Source: Rhizobium sp. Root1220 (GTDB lineage Bacteria > Pseudomonadota > Alphaproteobacteria > Rhizobiales > Rhizobiaceae). From it: DNA of 64,000 bases. The notes beneath the pieces were generated by a model. That model made no database searches. It saw only the letters and a list, made by a program, of their open reading frames with translations, and had not been told where the DNA came from. The position numbers and the translations under genes were made by a program. Below are positions 27,061-36,175 of the stretch, in pieces (position 1 is the first letter of the stretch; every line of letters begins with the position of its first letter). The stretch spans positions 434,001 to 498,000 of the forward strand of contig NZ_LMDG01000012.1 of assembly GCF_001426265.1 (NCBI RefSeq). The letters run 5' to 3'.

Positions 27061-27295
27061 GTCTCCTCCGCAAATAGCTAATATACACGGACCTGCGATC
27101 GTCAATGGAATTGTAGTACAAAACGAATAATTGTAGCGAAGACCGTAAATTAGCGACATTCGATTGACGGTTTCACACTGTTCTGGATAAATGTTTGCGA
27201 TGTCCGCCAGGGAGGAGACCGGTGGGCGACGGTGCAGATCGAAGCCACGGTATGCGTGCGCTGCGATGTTGAGGGTTTGGGAGGTTAGACGACGA
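27061..27295. promoter_or_regulatory. Divergent sugar-transport promoter region with FadR-type palindrome
   Basis: An AT-rich 235-base region between divergent units. At 27111-27121 is the perfect palindrome TTGTA-G-TACAA, which fits the TnGTnnnACnA consensus of FadR/GntR regulators; AATTGTAG occurs both at 27109-27116 and at 27129-27136. No regulator gene is adjacent, so the regulator must be encoded elsewhere. The operator assignment is inference. Confidence 0.55.
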
Positions 27296-28036
27296 GTGGC
27301 AGTTCTCGAGCTCGCCAACATCTCGAAGCATTTTGGCGCCATCCAGGCGGTCAACGATGTATCGTTTTCGCTGGAACCTGGTGAGGTCGTCGGCCTGATG
27401 GGCGACAACGGCGCCGGCAAGTCCACGCTGGTCAAGATGATCGCCGGCAATTTCCGGCCGAGTCACGGCATCATGCATCTCGACGGCAGGGAACTCGTCA
27501 TGCACCGGCCGGTGGATGCACGACAACGCGGTATAGAGATCGTCCACCAGGACCTGGCGCTCTGCAACAATCTGACCGCGGCGGCAAACGTCTTTCTGGG
27601 TCGGGAACCGCGGCGCGGAGTCGGCCCGCTACGCATCCTCGACTACAAGGCCATGTACCAGCGCGCGGGCGAGATCTTCAAGGAACTGAAGTCCGAGACG
27701 CGCCCGCGGGACCTCGTCAAGCAGATGTCGGGTGGGCAACGCCAAGCCGTGGCGATTGCCCGTACGATGTTGGCGGAAGCAAAGATCGTATTGATGGACG
27801 AGCCGACGGCCGCCATCTCGGTCCGTCAGGTGGCGGAGGTCCTGAACCTGATACGCCAGCTTCGTGACAGGGGCATCGCCGTCATTTTGATCAGCCACCG
27901 CATGCCCGATGTCTTTACCGTCGCGGATCGGGTGATCGTGATGCGGCGCGGGCGAAAAGTCGCCGACAAGCAGATTGATTCGAGTTCACCCGAAGAAGTC
28001 ACGGGCCTCATTACCGGCGCGATCGAGCAGGTGTGA
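27296..28036 (+). CDS. Sugar ABC transporter ATP-binding protein (single-domain, FrcA-like)
   Basis: A 246-residue ATPase. Walker A GDNGAGKSTLVK, signature MSGGQRQAVAIARTM, Walker B IVLMDEPTAAISV and switch LISHRMPDV are intact. Unlike RbsA, which has two ATPase domains, it has one, as in the FrcA fructose system of Sinorhizobium. Start taken at GTG 27296 with GGGAGG at 27280-27285; the open frame further upstream is Arg-rich and not family-like. The permease starts 39 bases after its stop. Confidence 0.9.
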   Translation: MAVLELANISKHFGAIQAVNDVSFSLEPGEVVGLMGDNGAGKSTLVKMIAGNFRPSHGIMHLDGRELVMHRPVDARQRGIEIVHQDLALCNNLTAAANVFLGREPRRGVGPLRILDYKAMYQRAGEIFKELKSETRPRDLVKQMSGGQRQAVAIARTMLAEAKIVLMDEPTAAISVRQVAEVLNLIRQLRDRGIAVILISHRMPDVFTVADRVIVMRRGRKVADKQIDSSSPEEVTGLITGAIEQV

Positions 28037-28075
28037 ACGTCCAAGCGGCAGGTACCACTCAAGCGAAGGTCGACC

Positions 28076-29074
28076 ATGGCAATTACCCTTGATCAGACGA
28101 TTGCACAGAAGCAGCGCAACTGGCTCGGCGCGATCGTCGGCAGCCAGACATTCTGGGTGCTGATCGCAGTCGCCCTTGCCTGCGTCTTCCTGTCCTTCGC
28201 GACCAGTTCCTTCGCGACATCGACCAACCTCTACAACATTACCCGCAACGTCACCTTCGTGGCGATCATCGCCCTCGGCATGACGCTGGTGATCATCACG
28301 GGCGGCATCGACCTGTCCGTCGGCTCTGTTCTTTGCCTTTGCAGCATGGTGCTGGCGGTCGTCATGCATGCCGGCTACGGCATCGGCATCGGCATTGCCG
28401 CATCGATCGGCACCGCGCTCGTCGTCGGGGCCTTCAATGGCCTCCTAATCGCCTATCTCGGCTTTCCGCCATTCGTCGTCACGCTGGGTATGTTGTCGAT
28501 CGCCCGAAGCCTGGCGATGGTTGCTTCCAACAACACCGTCGTCTTCCAGTTTGGCCCCGATCACGACAAGCTTTTGGCGCTCGGCGGCGGCGCCTGGTTC
28601 TTCGGCATCGCCAATCCGGTCGTCTACATGGCCGTGCTGGCGTTGTTGACAGGCTTCGTGCTTCGCTGGACCAGGTTCGGCCGCTATGTATTCGCGATTG
28701 GCGGCAATGAACATGCCGCGACGTTGACGGGCGTCCCGGTCAGAAAGATCAAGGTGGCCGTCTACATGATCTCCGCCCTGTCGGCGGGTGTCGCCGGCAT
28801 CATCCAGACCGGCTGGCTCGGCGCTGTGACAACAAATATCGGCGCCGGAATGGAACTGCAGGTGATCGCCGCTGCCGTCATCGGTGGTGCGAACCTCGCA
28901 GGCGGCGTTGGCACCGCATTCGGTGCGATTGTCGGCGCAGCGCTCATTGAAGTGATCCGCAACAGTCTTGGCCTGTTGGGCATAAACGCCTTCTGGCAAG
29001 GCACGTTCATCGGCGGCGCGATCGTACTTGCCGTCCTGTTCGACCGGCTCCGCAATCTCCGGCAGAGCGAATAG
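28076..29074 (+). CDS. Sugar ABC transporter permease (RbsC/FrcC type)
   Basis: A 332-residue polytopic permease with about nine hydrophobic segments. GMTLVIITGGIDLSVGSVL, FGRYVFAIGGNEHAATLTGV and AAAVIGGANLAGGVGTAFGA are the diagnostic segments of the branched ribose/fructose permease family. It completes the transporter with the preceding ATPase and the divergent binding protein. Confidence 0.93.
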   Translation: MAITLDQTIAQKQRNWLGAIVGSQTFWVLIAVALACVFLSFATSSFATSTNLYNITRNVTFVAIIALGMTLVIITGGIDLSVGSVLCLCSMVLAVVMHAGYGIGIGIAASIGTALVVGAFNGLLIAYLGFPPFVVTLGMLSIARSLAMVASNNTVVFQFGPDHDKLLALGGGAWFFGIANPVVYMAVLALLTGFVLRWTRFGRYVFAIGGNEHAATLTGVPVRKIKVAVYMISALSAGVAGIIQTGWLGAVTTNIGAGMELQVIAAAVIGGANLAGGVGTAFGAIVGAALIEVIRNSLGLLGINAFWQGTFIGGAIVLAVLFDRLRNLRQSE

Positions 29075-29078
29075 ACAT

Positions 29079-29101
29079 ACGAGCCGCTCCACGCGGCTCG
29101 T
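29079..29101 (+). terminator. Bidirectional terminator between permease and Lrp-family gene
   Basis: Perfect 9-bp stem ACGAGCCGC (29079-29087) / GCGGCTCGT (29093-29101), loop TCCAC, in the 36-base gap between two convergent genes. No long T-run on either side. Confidence 0.6.
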
Positions 29102-29110
29102 TGATCCGGC

Positions 29111-29599
29111 CTAGTCTTCGTTCGACTTGGCGTTGTCGAGGTTCATATAATCGAGCGGCAGTTGCGTCGAGTACTTGATCTGCTCCATGGCGAAGACAGA
29201 CGAAACATCGCGAATCTCGATCTTGGCGATCATCCGCTTGTAGAAGGCGTCGTAGGCCGCGATATCGGGAACGACGACGCGCAGCAGATAATCGACGTCA
29301 CCGCTCATGCGATAGAATTCGACGACCTCCGGGAAGTCTGCGATCACCTCTGAAAAGCGCCGTAGCCATTCGATCGAATGCGTCGCGGTACGGATCGACA
29401 CGAACACCGTGACCTTGGTGTTGACCTTCTCCGGATCCAGGATGGCGACGCGGCGCTTGATCACACCATCCTCTTCCATCTTCTGGATACGCCGCCAACA
29501 TGGCGTCGTCGACAGGCCGACCTTCTTGGCCAGATCGGCAACAGCCAAAGTCGAATCCTCCTGCAGAAGACGCAGAATCTTGCGGTCGAGACGGTCCAT
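29111..29599 (-). CDS. Lrp/AsnC-family transcriptional regulator
   Basis: A 162-residue regulator. MDRLDRKILRLLQEDSTLAV and ADLAKKVGLSTTPCWRRIQK form the Lrp helix-turn-helix. The C-terminal RAM (ligand-binding) domain includes VEFYRMSGDVDYLLRVVVPD. Start at ATG 29599 behind AGGG; the frame is open upstream but not conserved in type. Amino-acid responsive by family; its targets are not evident from the neighbours. Confidence 0.93.
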   Translation of the reverse strand: MDRLDRKILRLLQEDSTLAVADLAKKVGLSTTPCWRRIQKMEEDGVIKRRVAILDPEKVNTKVTVFVSIRTATHSIEWLRRFSEVIADFPEVVEFYRMSGDVDYLLRVVVPDIAAYDAFYKRMIAKIEIRDVSSVFAMEQIKYSTQLPLDYMNLDNAKSNED

Positions 29600-29667
29600 C
29601 CAGAAAAGCCCTTTCGAATTTATTTTCTCTTTATAACGCGATTCCGGCAGTTTGAAAGAATTTTGTT

Positions 29668-30318
29668 TCAGCGGGCAACAAGCGCAATACGCTCGCGCAG
29701 CACCGGCAGCAACTCGGTCTCGAACCACGGATTGCGTTTGATCCAGCCGGTATTGCGCCAGCTCGGATGTGGAAGAGGCAGGATGGCGGGTGCGCGGTTG
29801 GAGAAGAGCGTCTCGCGCCATGCCTTGACGGTCTCGGTCATGCTTTCACGTCGCGCCGCCCCCAAATGCCACGCTTGCGCATATTGCCCGACAGCGAGCA
29901 CCAATTCGATCTGCGGCATCGCGGAAATCACCCGCTGGCGCCATCGCGGCGCGCATTCCCGGCGCGGAGGAAGATCGCTGCCCTTGGCATCATAACCCGG
30001 GAAGCAAAAGCCCATTGGCACGATGGCGAACCGATCTCGGTCGTAGAAGGTAGCCCGATCGACCTCGAGCCATTGACGAAGCCGGTCGCCGGAGGCGTCA
30101 TCGAACGGAATCCCGCTGTGCTGGACCCTGAGGCCGGGCGCCTGCCCGGCAATCAGCACCCTCGCCTTGGCGGAAACCACCACAACCGGGCGCGGATCCT
30201 GCGGCAGCCGATCGTCGGCACCGCGAAGCGGTGTATCGCGACAGATCCGGCAGGCCGAAATCTGCCGGCGCAAAGCCTCCAGGGCCACCTCGTCCGCTTC
30301 GCCTGTCAGGTCTACCAT
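29668..30318 (-). CDS. Uracil-DNA glycosylase family protein
   Basis: A 216-residue protein of the UDG superfamily. CRICRDTPL near the N-terminus, VLIAGQAPGLRVQHSGIPFD (the water-activating motif region) and the C-terminal LPLPHPSWRNTGW (DNA-intercalating HPS-type motif) identify it. It resembles family-4/5-like enzymes, though only one Cys pair is obvious, so an Fe-S cluster is uncertain. Start at ATG 30318; this overlaps the upstream nuclease gene's end by 7 bases, suggesting coupling. Confidence 0.85.
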   Translation of the reverse strand: MVDLTGEADEVALEALRRQISACRICRDTPLRGADDRLPQDPRPVVVVSAKARVLIAGQAPGLRVQHSGIPFDDASGDRLRQWLEVDRATFYDRDRFAIVPMGFCFPGYDAKGSDLPPRRECAPRWRQRVISAMPQIELVLAVGQYAQAWHLGAARRESMTETVKAWRETLFSNRAPAILPLPHPSWRNTGWIKRNPWFETELLPVLRERIALVAR

Positions 30319-30851
30319 CCGAAAAATCCGAGGAAAGAGCGCGTACCCGATCCCGGTTGCGCATGATCGCGAACACTGCGTGGCATCTCGAATGTTCCGG
30401 CCCACATACCGGCCTTCTCGTGCCTTGCCTGCGCCTCCTCCGCCCGATAGCTCCCGTAGGAGACAGCCATACCCCTTCGCACCAGCGCACCGTTGATATC
30501 GATTCCGCCAGCATGGCAGACCACCAGCAGCCTGTCGAAGCGGTCGCGCTCGGTTCCCTGGCACCGTGTGTCGCCGGATGCGGCCAGGATCTGTAGCGTC
30601 CTCTTCGCCTCCTGGCCGCAGGGCCAGATCGTCTTATTTCGTTCGCACGTCTGGTTGAGTTCCGGCGCATCGATGCCAGAAAGCCGCATCCGCTCCCCGC
30701 CGATTGTCAGACTGTCGCCGTCGGCGGCATGAAACTGGCCGGAGTGCACGGTCACGCTCTCATCGTTGAGCTTGGCCGCGATCAGCCAAATGAACCCCAG
30801 CATGGCCAGGGCAGTCACGCCGTCCCGGATCGTCCGCAAACCGCGTGCCAC
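30312..30851 (-). CDS. Thermonuclease (SNase-like) family protein, membrane-anchored
   Basis: A 179-residue protein with one N-terminal hydrophobic segment (residues 12-26) that may anchor it or act as an uncleaved signal. The SNase fold follows with DGDSLTIGGERMRLSGIDAP (pieces), the CGQEAKRTL region, DRFDRLLVVC and LVRRGMAVSYGSYRAEE. Paired Cys residues suggest a disulfide-stabilised periplasmic domain. It overlaps the glycosylase gene. Confidence 0.88.
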   Translation of the reverse strand: MARGLRTIRDGVTALAMLGFIWLIAAKLNDESVTVHSGQFHAADGDSLTIGGERMRLSGIDAPELNQTCERNKTIWPCGQEAKRTLQILAASGDTRCQGTERDRFDRLLVVCHAGGIDINGALVRRGMAVSYGSYRAEEAQARHEKAGMWAGTFEMPRSVRDHAQPGSGTRSFLGFFGW

Positions 30852-30957
30852 GCTTTCGCCTCCTTGAAAAACAAATCCTTGGCAAAGATGGCAAACGCCT
30901 TCTTAACAATTGCGGCTTAGGGTGTAGCCATCCGCGGATCAAATTTCAACGTGTGCA

Positions 30958-32493
30958 ATGAGTACCGGCGTCAGCACCTCGACAGATAAGAACATCGTCG
31001 ACAAGTCACGCAGTCACCGCAACAAGCCCGTTTCAAAGGCTGTTCGGTTGACGCGTGAGCGCCTGCAATCGAGCCACCCCGCGAGCGGTGCCTTCGATCG
31101 CGACGTGCTGGTTATGTACGTTAACGCCGTGCTTCAGGGCGCCTCCATCGTACCGCTGTTCGTCATGATCGTCGCCGGCGTTGGCGTCTACCTTACCGAA
31201 GACACACAGATCTTCATCTGGGCACTCCTGACACTGACGGCCCATGCCGCCAACGTGTTTCTTGCACGACGTGCCCGCAAGCAGGAGATCAATGCCGCAA
31301 GCACGCGGCAATGGCGTCGTGTCTTGTTGCTCGGCCAATTCACGATCGGCTGCTGCTGGGCAGTCTTTGCCTTGGGGGACTGCATTTCATGCCAGCCTTC
31401 AAGCTTCGTGCTCTACAAGGGCGCTACGCTGTTCATCGCGCTGTCCGTCACGGCGATGTCGAATTTCATGCTGAAGCCGGCAGTGCTCGTCGCCTTCGCG
31501 CCCGTGGTTCTTGGGCTTATGGCCAAGGCCGGTCTGTCCCGCGACATCCTCGAAGTCAGCTTGGCCGCAATCTTCACCACGACCGTCATCTTCTTCAATT
31601 ATATCAGCGACAGGCTGTTCCAATCGAACCTGAGGATCCTCGCCTTCCAGGCGGAGAAGGATGATCTGATCGCCGAACTCGAGGTGGCAAAGTCGATGTC
31701 CGACGAGGCCCGACGTCGCGCCGAAGAGGCAAACCTCGCGAAATCCCGCTTCCTTGCGTCGATGTCGCATGAACTCAGAACCCCGCTCAACGCCATCCTC
31801 GGTTTCTCCGAGGTGATGTCCGCCGAGGTGATGGGACCGCTGAACAATGCCACCTACAAGGAGTATACGAGCGATATCCATCGCTCCGGCGAGCACCTGC
31901 TGAACCTGATCAACGAAATCCTCGATCTCTCGCGCATCGAGGCCGGGAAGTACGAACTGAGCGAGGAAGCGGTGTCGCTGCTCGATATTTCCGAGGACTG
32001 CATCGGCATGGTGCAGCTTCGCGCCCACGGCAAGAACATCACCATTTCCCAGCAGTTCGAGTTCGAGTTGCCTGCCATCTGGGCAGATGAGAAGTCGTTG
32101 CGCCAGGTCATCCTCAACCTGCTTTCCAACGCGGTCAAATTCACGCCGCAAAGCGGCGAGGTTCACGTCAAGGTGGGTTGGACAGCCGGCGGCGGCCAGT
32201 ACATCTCGATCAAGGACAACGGCCCCGGCATTCCCGAGGAAGAAATTCCGATTGTCCTCTCCGCCTTCGGCCAAGGCTCGATTGCGATCAAAAGCGCCGA
32301 GCAAGGCACCGGCCTCGGCCTGCCGATCGTTCAGGCAATCCTCGCCAAGCATGACGGCCAGTTCATTCTGAAATCAAAGTTGCGGGAGGGGACGGAAGTC
32401 ATCGCGATCCTGCCGGCAAAGCGCGTGCTGCAGACAGTACCGGCCATCGAGGATGCACCCGCCGTTTCCCGCAAGCGGCGTAGTTTCGCGTAA
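30958..32493 (+). CDS. PdhS/PleC/DivJ-type sensor histidine kinase
   Basis: A 511-residue membrane kinase. Five or six hydrophobic segments lie between residues 50 and 225, then a coiled coil (about 225-270), then HisKA with phospho-acceptor His in SRFLASMSHELRTPLNAILG, followed by the PdhS-like GPLNNATYKEYTSDIHRSGE and ILDLSRIEAGKYEL. The HATPase_c part shows NLLSNAVKFTPQ, KDNGPGIPEEE and GTGLGLPIVQAI. The HisKA sequence resembles kinases that act on DivK/PleD in alphaproteobacterial cell-cycle control (DivJ, PleC, PdhS). No response regulator is adjacent. The exact orthologue cannot be named from sequence reading alone. Confidence 0.88.
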   Translation: MSTGVSTSTDKNIVDKSRSHRNKPVSKAVRLTRERLQSSHPASGAFDRDVLVMYVNAVLQGASIVPLFVMIVAGVGVYLTEDTQIFIWALLTLTAHAANVFLARRARKQEINAASTRQWRRVLLLGQFTIGCCWAVFALGDCISCQPSSFVLYKGATLFIALSVTAMSNFMLKPAVLVAFAPVVLGLMAKAGLSRDILEVSLAAIFTTTVIFFNYISDRLFQSNLRILAFQAEKDDLIAELEVAKSMSDEARRRAEEANLAKSRFLASMSHELRTPLNAILGFSEVMSAEVMGPLNNATYKEYTSDIHRSGEHLLNLINEILDLSRIEAGKYELSEEAVSLLDISEDCIGMVQLRAHGKNITISQQFEFELPAIWADEKSLRQVILNLLSNAVKFTPQSGEVHVKVGWTAGGGQYISIKDNGPGIPEEEIPIVLSAFGQGSIAIKSAEQGTGLGLPIVQAILAKHDGQFILKSKLREGTEVIAILPAKRVLQTVPAIEDAPAVSRKRRSFA

Positions 32494-32496
32494 TGC

Positions 32497-33615
32497 CTAG
32501 TCGACGATCCGCAGGAAGTCAGAGTCGTCCCTGAAGTCCTGCAAGTCGTTGTCGATAGCATTGGGATCCGTCAACGCCTTGAGATGCCGTTTCGCTGGCT
32601 CGCTGAGTTCAACAGCCTTGCGTGCGGCATAGAGAACAGAATCTCGCGCGGTCCTGCGCTCATCAGCGGCGGCATTGTCCGGCAAATAATGATGCTTCTG
32701 GCCGTATGCGGCAGCCATCAGGAACCAATAGCGCGATAGCCTGATCGCGGGAGTTGATGCCAGCTTGTTGCCCAGTTCGATGGCCTTGAGATAGCCATCG
32801 GTCTGATAGAGCAGACTGGCGATGACGTTGAGACTGTCGTTGACGGAAAGGCTCGATGCCCGAGACACATAGGTGATCATCGGATTGTCCTGTGGCAGCG
32901 TTATTGCGGCCTCTCTGAAATCGTTCGTCACTTCCACCTTCAGCCGCTCGGCGCCAGGATCAGTCAGTATCGTTTCGACATAGAGGAACAGCGGCGAAAG
33001 ATAGATGCGGGTGTACAAGTAGAAGAATATGAATCCGCTTACCAAGCCTGCGATAAGCAGGAACGGTCCCACCGCTGGCAGAATGCCGGCGGGTTGCGGT
33101 CCTTGTGAAATCGTCACCATTTCCGCCAAGAAGTCACTGAAATCGCGAAATCGATCGCCCAGCGAGTCAACTTCGGTGAGGCCGACACCGACAAGCATCG
33201 TCGTGAGCCACTCCGAAATCCGTTCCAGATTCGTATTGGAACCCAGAAGCCGCTCCTTGCCGGCCGCTGGCACCGTCGCACTCTGATAATCCACCGCCGT
33301 CGCCTTCGGGTTGGCAGCGGCAATCGTTGAGCCAGCAGCGCCCGCCAAGCTCGCCGAATTGTCTCTCGCCAGAACACGGGGGACCGAGAAGAGGAACCCT
33401 AGCAAGCCACCGACAGCGAGCCCCGCGAACATGATGAGCCCACCTACCCCAAAGCCACCGATCGGACCATCGGTTTGCGCAAGGCCAGCAAAAGCAAGTG
33501 TTGAACCGGCCGCACTCGCCCCAACTTTGACGAGCAGGACGGCGTGCTTGTTACGCTCGGCCGCTTGAAACGATTCGTTGTAATATTGGTTCCATCTGTC
33601 CGCGAAGGTCGTCAT
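32497..33615 (-). CDS. Uncharacterised membrane protein with GFLFSVPR and NTNLERISEWL motifs
   Basis: A 372-residue protein that I cannot assign to a named family. Hydrophobic segments lie at residues 28-46, 53-78 and 181-203. Between them are GFLFSVPRV (73-81) and NTNLERISEWLTTMLVGVGL (127-146), a pair that recurs in scattered bacterial membrane proteins. Residues 225-372 are soluble, helical and charged, with TPR-like character (AIELGNKLASTPAIRLSRYW). It is monocistronic and converges with the kinase gene, 3 bases apart. I recall similar motifs in proteins linked to prokaryotic conflict systems, but that is unverified. Confidence 0.7.
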   Translation of the reverse strand: MTTFADRWNQYYNESFQAAERNKHAVLLVKVGASAAGSTLAFAGLAQTDGPIGGFGVGGLIMFAGLAVGGLLGFLFSVPRVLARDNSASLAGAAGSTIAAANPKATAVDYQSATVPAAGKERLLGSNTNLERISEWLTTMLVGVGLTEVDSLGDRFRDFSDFLAEMVTISQGPQPAGILPAVGPFLLIAGLVSGFIFFYLYTRIYLSPLFLYVETILTDPGAERLKVEVTNDFREAAITLPQDNPMITYVSRASSLSVNDSLNVIASLLYQTDGYLKAIELGNKLASTPAIRLSRYWFLMAAAYGQKHHYLPDNAAADERRTARDSVLYAARKAVELSEPAKRHLKALTDPNAIDNDLQDFRDDSDFLRIVD

Positions 33616-33719
33616 TACATCCCCCAGCCTTAAGCAGGAGGATAGCGTAACCGTTTTGCTTTACATCTTCAAGATGCATAAAATATGCACGCAACCAAAA
33701 GACGAAATCGGTTGCATAG

Positions 33720-34100
33720 TCACACGAACAACAGATGCTTCCCGATCGTAAACATCAGAAACGCACCGCAGGCTACGATGACACAAAGGACCGCGAACGA
33801 ACCGAGGTCCTTCGCATGCTTGCCGACCATGGATATTTCGGGCGAGATCCTATCGATGACTTCCTCGATCGCCGTATTCAACGCCTCGACGGCAAAAAGA
33901 ATGAGGAAGAGCACGCTGGCTATCAGCAGCTCTGCCAGCGTAGCGCCAACCGCGACCAGCAGCATCAGGGAAACCACAGCAAACAGCAGTTCCTGGCGGA
34001 ACGCGGCCTCCCTGATCAGCCGCCGAAACCCGCCAAGCGAATAACCGGCGGCAGCGAAGAAATGGCTGAGGCCGGTCAGTTTGTTCACCGCAGGTTTCAT
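33720..34100 (-). CDS. dgkA: Diacylglycerol kinase
   Basis: A 126-residue integral membrane enzyme with three hydrophobic helices that phosphorylates diacylglycerol, recycling lipid released during osmoregulated glucan modification. REAAFRQELLFAV and the active-site helix FAVEALNTAIEEVIDRIS are diagnostic. Length is standard. It stands alone upstream of cobT. Confidence 0.95.
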   Translation of the reverse strand: MKPAVNKLTGLSHFFAAAGYSLGGFRRLIREAAFRQELLFAVVSLMLLVAVGATLAELLIASVLFLILFAVEALNTAIEEVIDRISPEISMVGKHAKDLGSFAVLCVIVACGAFLMFTIGKHLLFV

Positions 34101-34220
34101 GAGCGCCCTCTTTGTCTTGCCGACGGCAGCATCATGGCTGCCGTTTATCAGGAAATGCGAATACCGTTTCCCGGTGCCCGCCGCAAGACTCCGTCATGAA
34201 CCTGTCACAAAGCTGAAGGC

Positions 34221-35237
34221 TCAGTGCTGGTTGCTGACGCCTGCCTGGGCAAACGTCGCCATGCCGGAATGGCAGGCCGCCGCGGCCTTGACGATCCCCG
34301 CGGCAAGTGCCGCGCCAGTGCCCTCGCCGAGCCGCATGCCAAGTGCCAAAAGCGGCGTCTTACCCAGCATCTCGATGGCACGCAGATGCCCCGGTTCGCC
34401 GGAGACATGGCCGATGAGGCAATGATCCAGAGCCGACGGATTGGCGGCCTGCAGGATTGCAGCAGCAGCGGTTGCCACGTAGCCATCGATCAACACCGGG
34501 ATGCGCTCTACCCGTGCAGCAAGGATCGCGCCCGCCATCGCGGCGATCTCGCGCCCGCCGAGACGGCGCATGATCTCCAGCGGATCGTCAAGGTGATCGC
34601 TGTGCAGCGCCACCGCCTTCTCAACGGCAGCAACCTTCCGCTCCAACATCTCGCCTTGGGACCCGGTGCCTGGGCCGACCCAGTCACGCGCATTACCGCC
34701 GTAGAGCGCATAGTTGATCGCAGCCGCGATCGTGGTGTTGCCGATGCCCATTTCGCCGATGCAGAGCAGATCGGTGCCGCCTGCGATCGCCTCCATCCCG
34801 AAGGCCATGGTCGCGGCGCAGTCGCGCTCCGAAAGCGCCGGTTCCTCGGTGATATCGCCAGTCGGGAAGTCGAGCGCGAGATCGAAAACCTTCAGCCCGA
34901 GGTCGTAGGCCACGCAGATCTGGTTGATCGCCGCACCGCCGGCGGCGAAATTCTCGACCATTTGTTGCGTCACCGCCGGTGGAAAGGGGGTGATCCCCTG
35001 CTTCGTGACACCATGATTGCCTGCGAAGATCGCCACGAGCGGACGATTGACAGCTGGCGTCCTGCCGGTCCACGCCGCCAGCCAGAAGGCGATTTCCTCG
35101 AGACGGCCGAGCGCACCGGGCGGCTTCGTCAACTGCGCGTCGCGCTCGCGCGCGGCAACCAGCGCCTTGGCGTCCGGCCCCGGCAGATCGCGCAGCAGTG
35201 CTCGGAAATCGTCGAATGGCAGGCCTGAAACGCTCAT
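34221..35237 (-). CDS. cobT: Nicotinate-nucleotide--dimethylbenzimidazole phosphoribosyltransferase
   Basis: Makes alpha-ribazole phosphate for the lower ligand of cobalamin (CobT; called CobU in Pseudomonas denitrificans). The 338-residue protein shows TKPPGALGRLEEIAFWLAAW, FAGNHGV, CIGEMGIGNTTIAAA and the catalytic-Glu region MRLGEGTGAALA near the C-terminus. Start at ATG 35237 gives the standard length. It is divergent from cobS with about 137 bases between starts. No cobalamin riboswitch could be recognised in that gap. Confidence 0.95.
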   Translation of the reverse strand: MSVSGLPFDDFRALLRDLPGPDAKALVAARERDAQLTKPPGALGRLEEIAFWLAAWTGRTPAVNRPLVAIFAGNHGVTKQGITPFPPAVTQQMVENFAAGGAAINQICVAYDLGLKVFDLALDFPTGDITEEPALSERDCAATMAFGMEAIAGGTDLLCIGEMGIGNTTIAAAINYALYGGNARDWVGPGTGSQGEMLERKVAAVEKAVALHSDHLDDPLEIMRRLGGREIAAMAGAILAARVERIPVLIDGYVATAAAAILQAANPSALDHCLIGHVSGEPGHLRAIEMLGKTPLLALGMRLGEGTGAALAAGIVKAAAACHSGMATFAQAGVSNQH

Positions 35238-35374
35238 GAATGCGGCTTCCTTGTCTTGGCAGGCGAACTTGTCTTTTCGCTGCAAATCAGCTTCTTTCGT
35301 CGCCACTCTCATAAAGCCAGCGATGGAGCTGAACAACTCCAAAAGCGCTGCATTTGGTCTGGGGCGGGCGCAGG

Positions 35375-36157
35375 ATGAAGATCAGTAATTACGCGACAGA
35401 CGTTGCGCGTGCAGTTGCGTTTCTCAGTCGTATTCCGATGCCGCAATCGGCTTTCGCCGGCTTCGACGGCAAGCTTGCCCACGCCGCCCGCGCCTTCCCG
35501 CTTGCCGGCATCATCATCAGCCTGCTGCCTGCCGTTGTTTTCCTTGTGATGCTTTCCCTACGGGCCGACCAGCTGATGTCGGCACTCGCCGCCCTCGCGG
35601 TCCAGGCCGCGCTGACCGGCGCGTTGCACGAGGACGGTCTGGCTGACTGCGCAGATGGCCTGGGAGGTGGACGAGACAGGGACCACAGCCTCGCCATCAT
35701 GAAGGATAGCCGCATCGGCACGTACGGCGCGATCGCCCTCATCCTGTCCTTCGCGCTTCGGGCAGCCGCGCTTGCAGCGATTGCCCGCGAGGCGCAGCCC
35801 CTTGCCGCTGCACTGGCAATCCCGGCTGTCGCCTGCATCAGCCGCAGTGCCCTTGTCTGGCATTGGCACAGGCTGCCATCGGCAAAGTCCGACGGCATCG
35901 CCGCCGCGGCCGGCCAGCCGGGAGAAGGTGCCATGCAGGCGGCACTCGTCTCAGGTTGCCTCATGGCCGCGCTGCTGCTCTGGCCGGGCCTCGGCCTGTT
36001 TCCCCTGGTGTGTGGCCTCCTCGCCGCGGGAATGGCCGTCATCGCATTCACTCGGTTCATCCGCCGGAAGCTGGCCGGCCACACCGGCGATACGCTGGGA
36101 GCCGCCGAACAGATTTCCGGGATCGCGGTCTTCTGTGCCCTTGCCATGGCCTTGTGA
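35375..36157 (+). CDS. cobS: Adenosylcobinamide-GDP ribazoletransferase (cobalamin synthase)
   Basis: Joins adenosylcobinamide-GDP with alpha-ribazole in the final assembly of cobalamin (CobS, or CobV). A 260-residue membrane enzyme: FLSRIPMP at the N-terminus, the metal-binding [18 protein letters not shown], and [16 protein letters not shown]. Start at ATG 35375; a frame extension exists upstream. It is followed at close spacing by DUF1289 and a protease gene. Confidence 0.94.
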   Translation: MKISNYATDVARAVAFLSRIPMPQSAFAGFDGKLAHAARAFPLAGIIISLLPAVVFLVMLSLRADQLMSALAALAVQAALTGALHEDGLADCADGLGGGRDRDHSLAIMKDSRIGTYGAIALILSFALRAAALAAIAREAQPLAAALAIPAVACISRSALVWHWHRLPSAKSDGIAAAAGQPGEGAMQAALVSGCLMAALLLWPGLGLFPLVCGLLAAGMAVIAFTRFIRRKLAGHTGDTLGAAEQISGIAVFCALAMAL

Positions 36158-36175
36158 AACCTCGATATAAGTTCC

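Noticed and set aside
35238..35374. Cobalamin riboswitch between cobT and cobS
   Set aside because: The gap is too short and no conserved B12-box-like segment was recognised.
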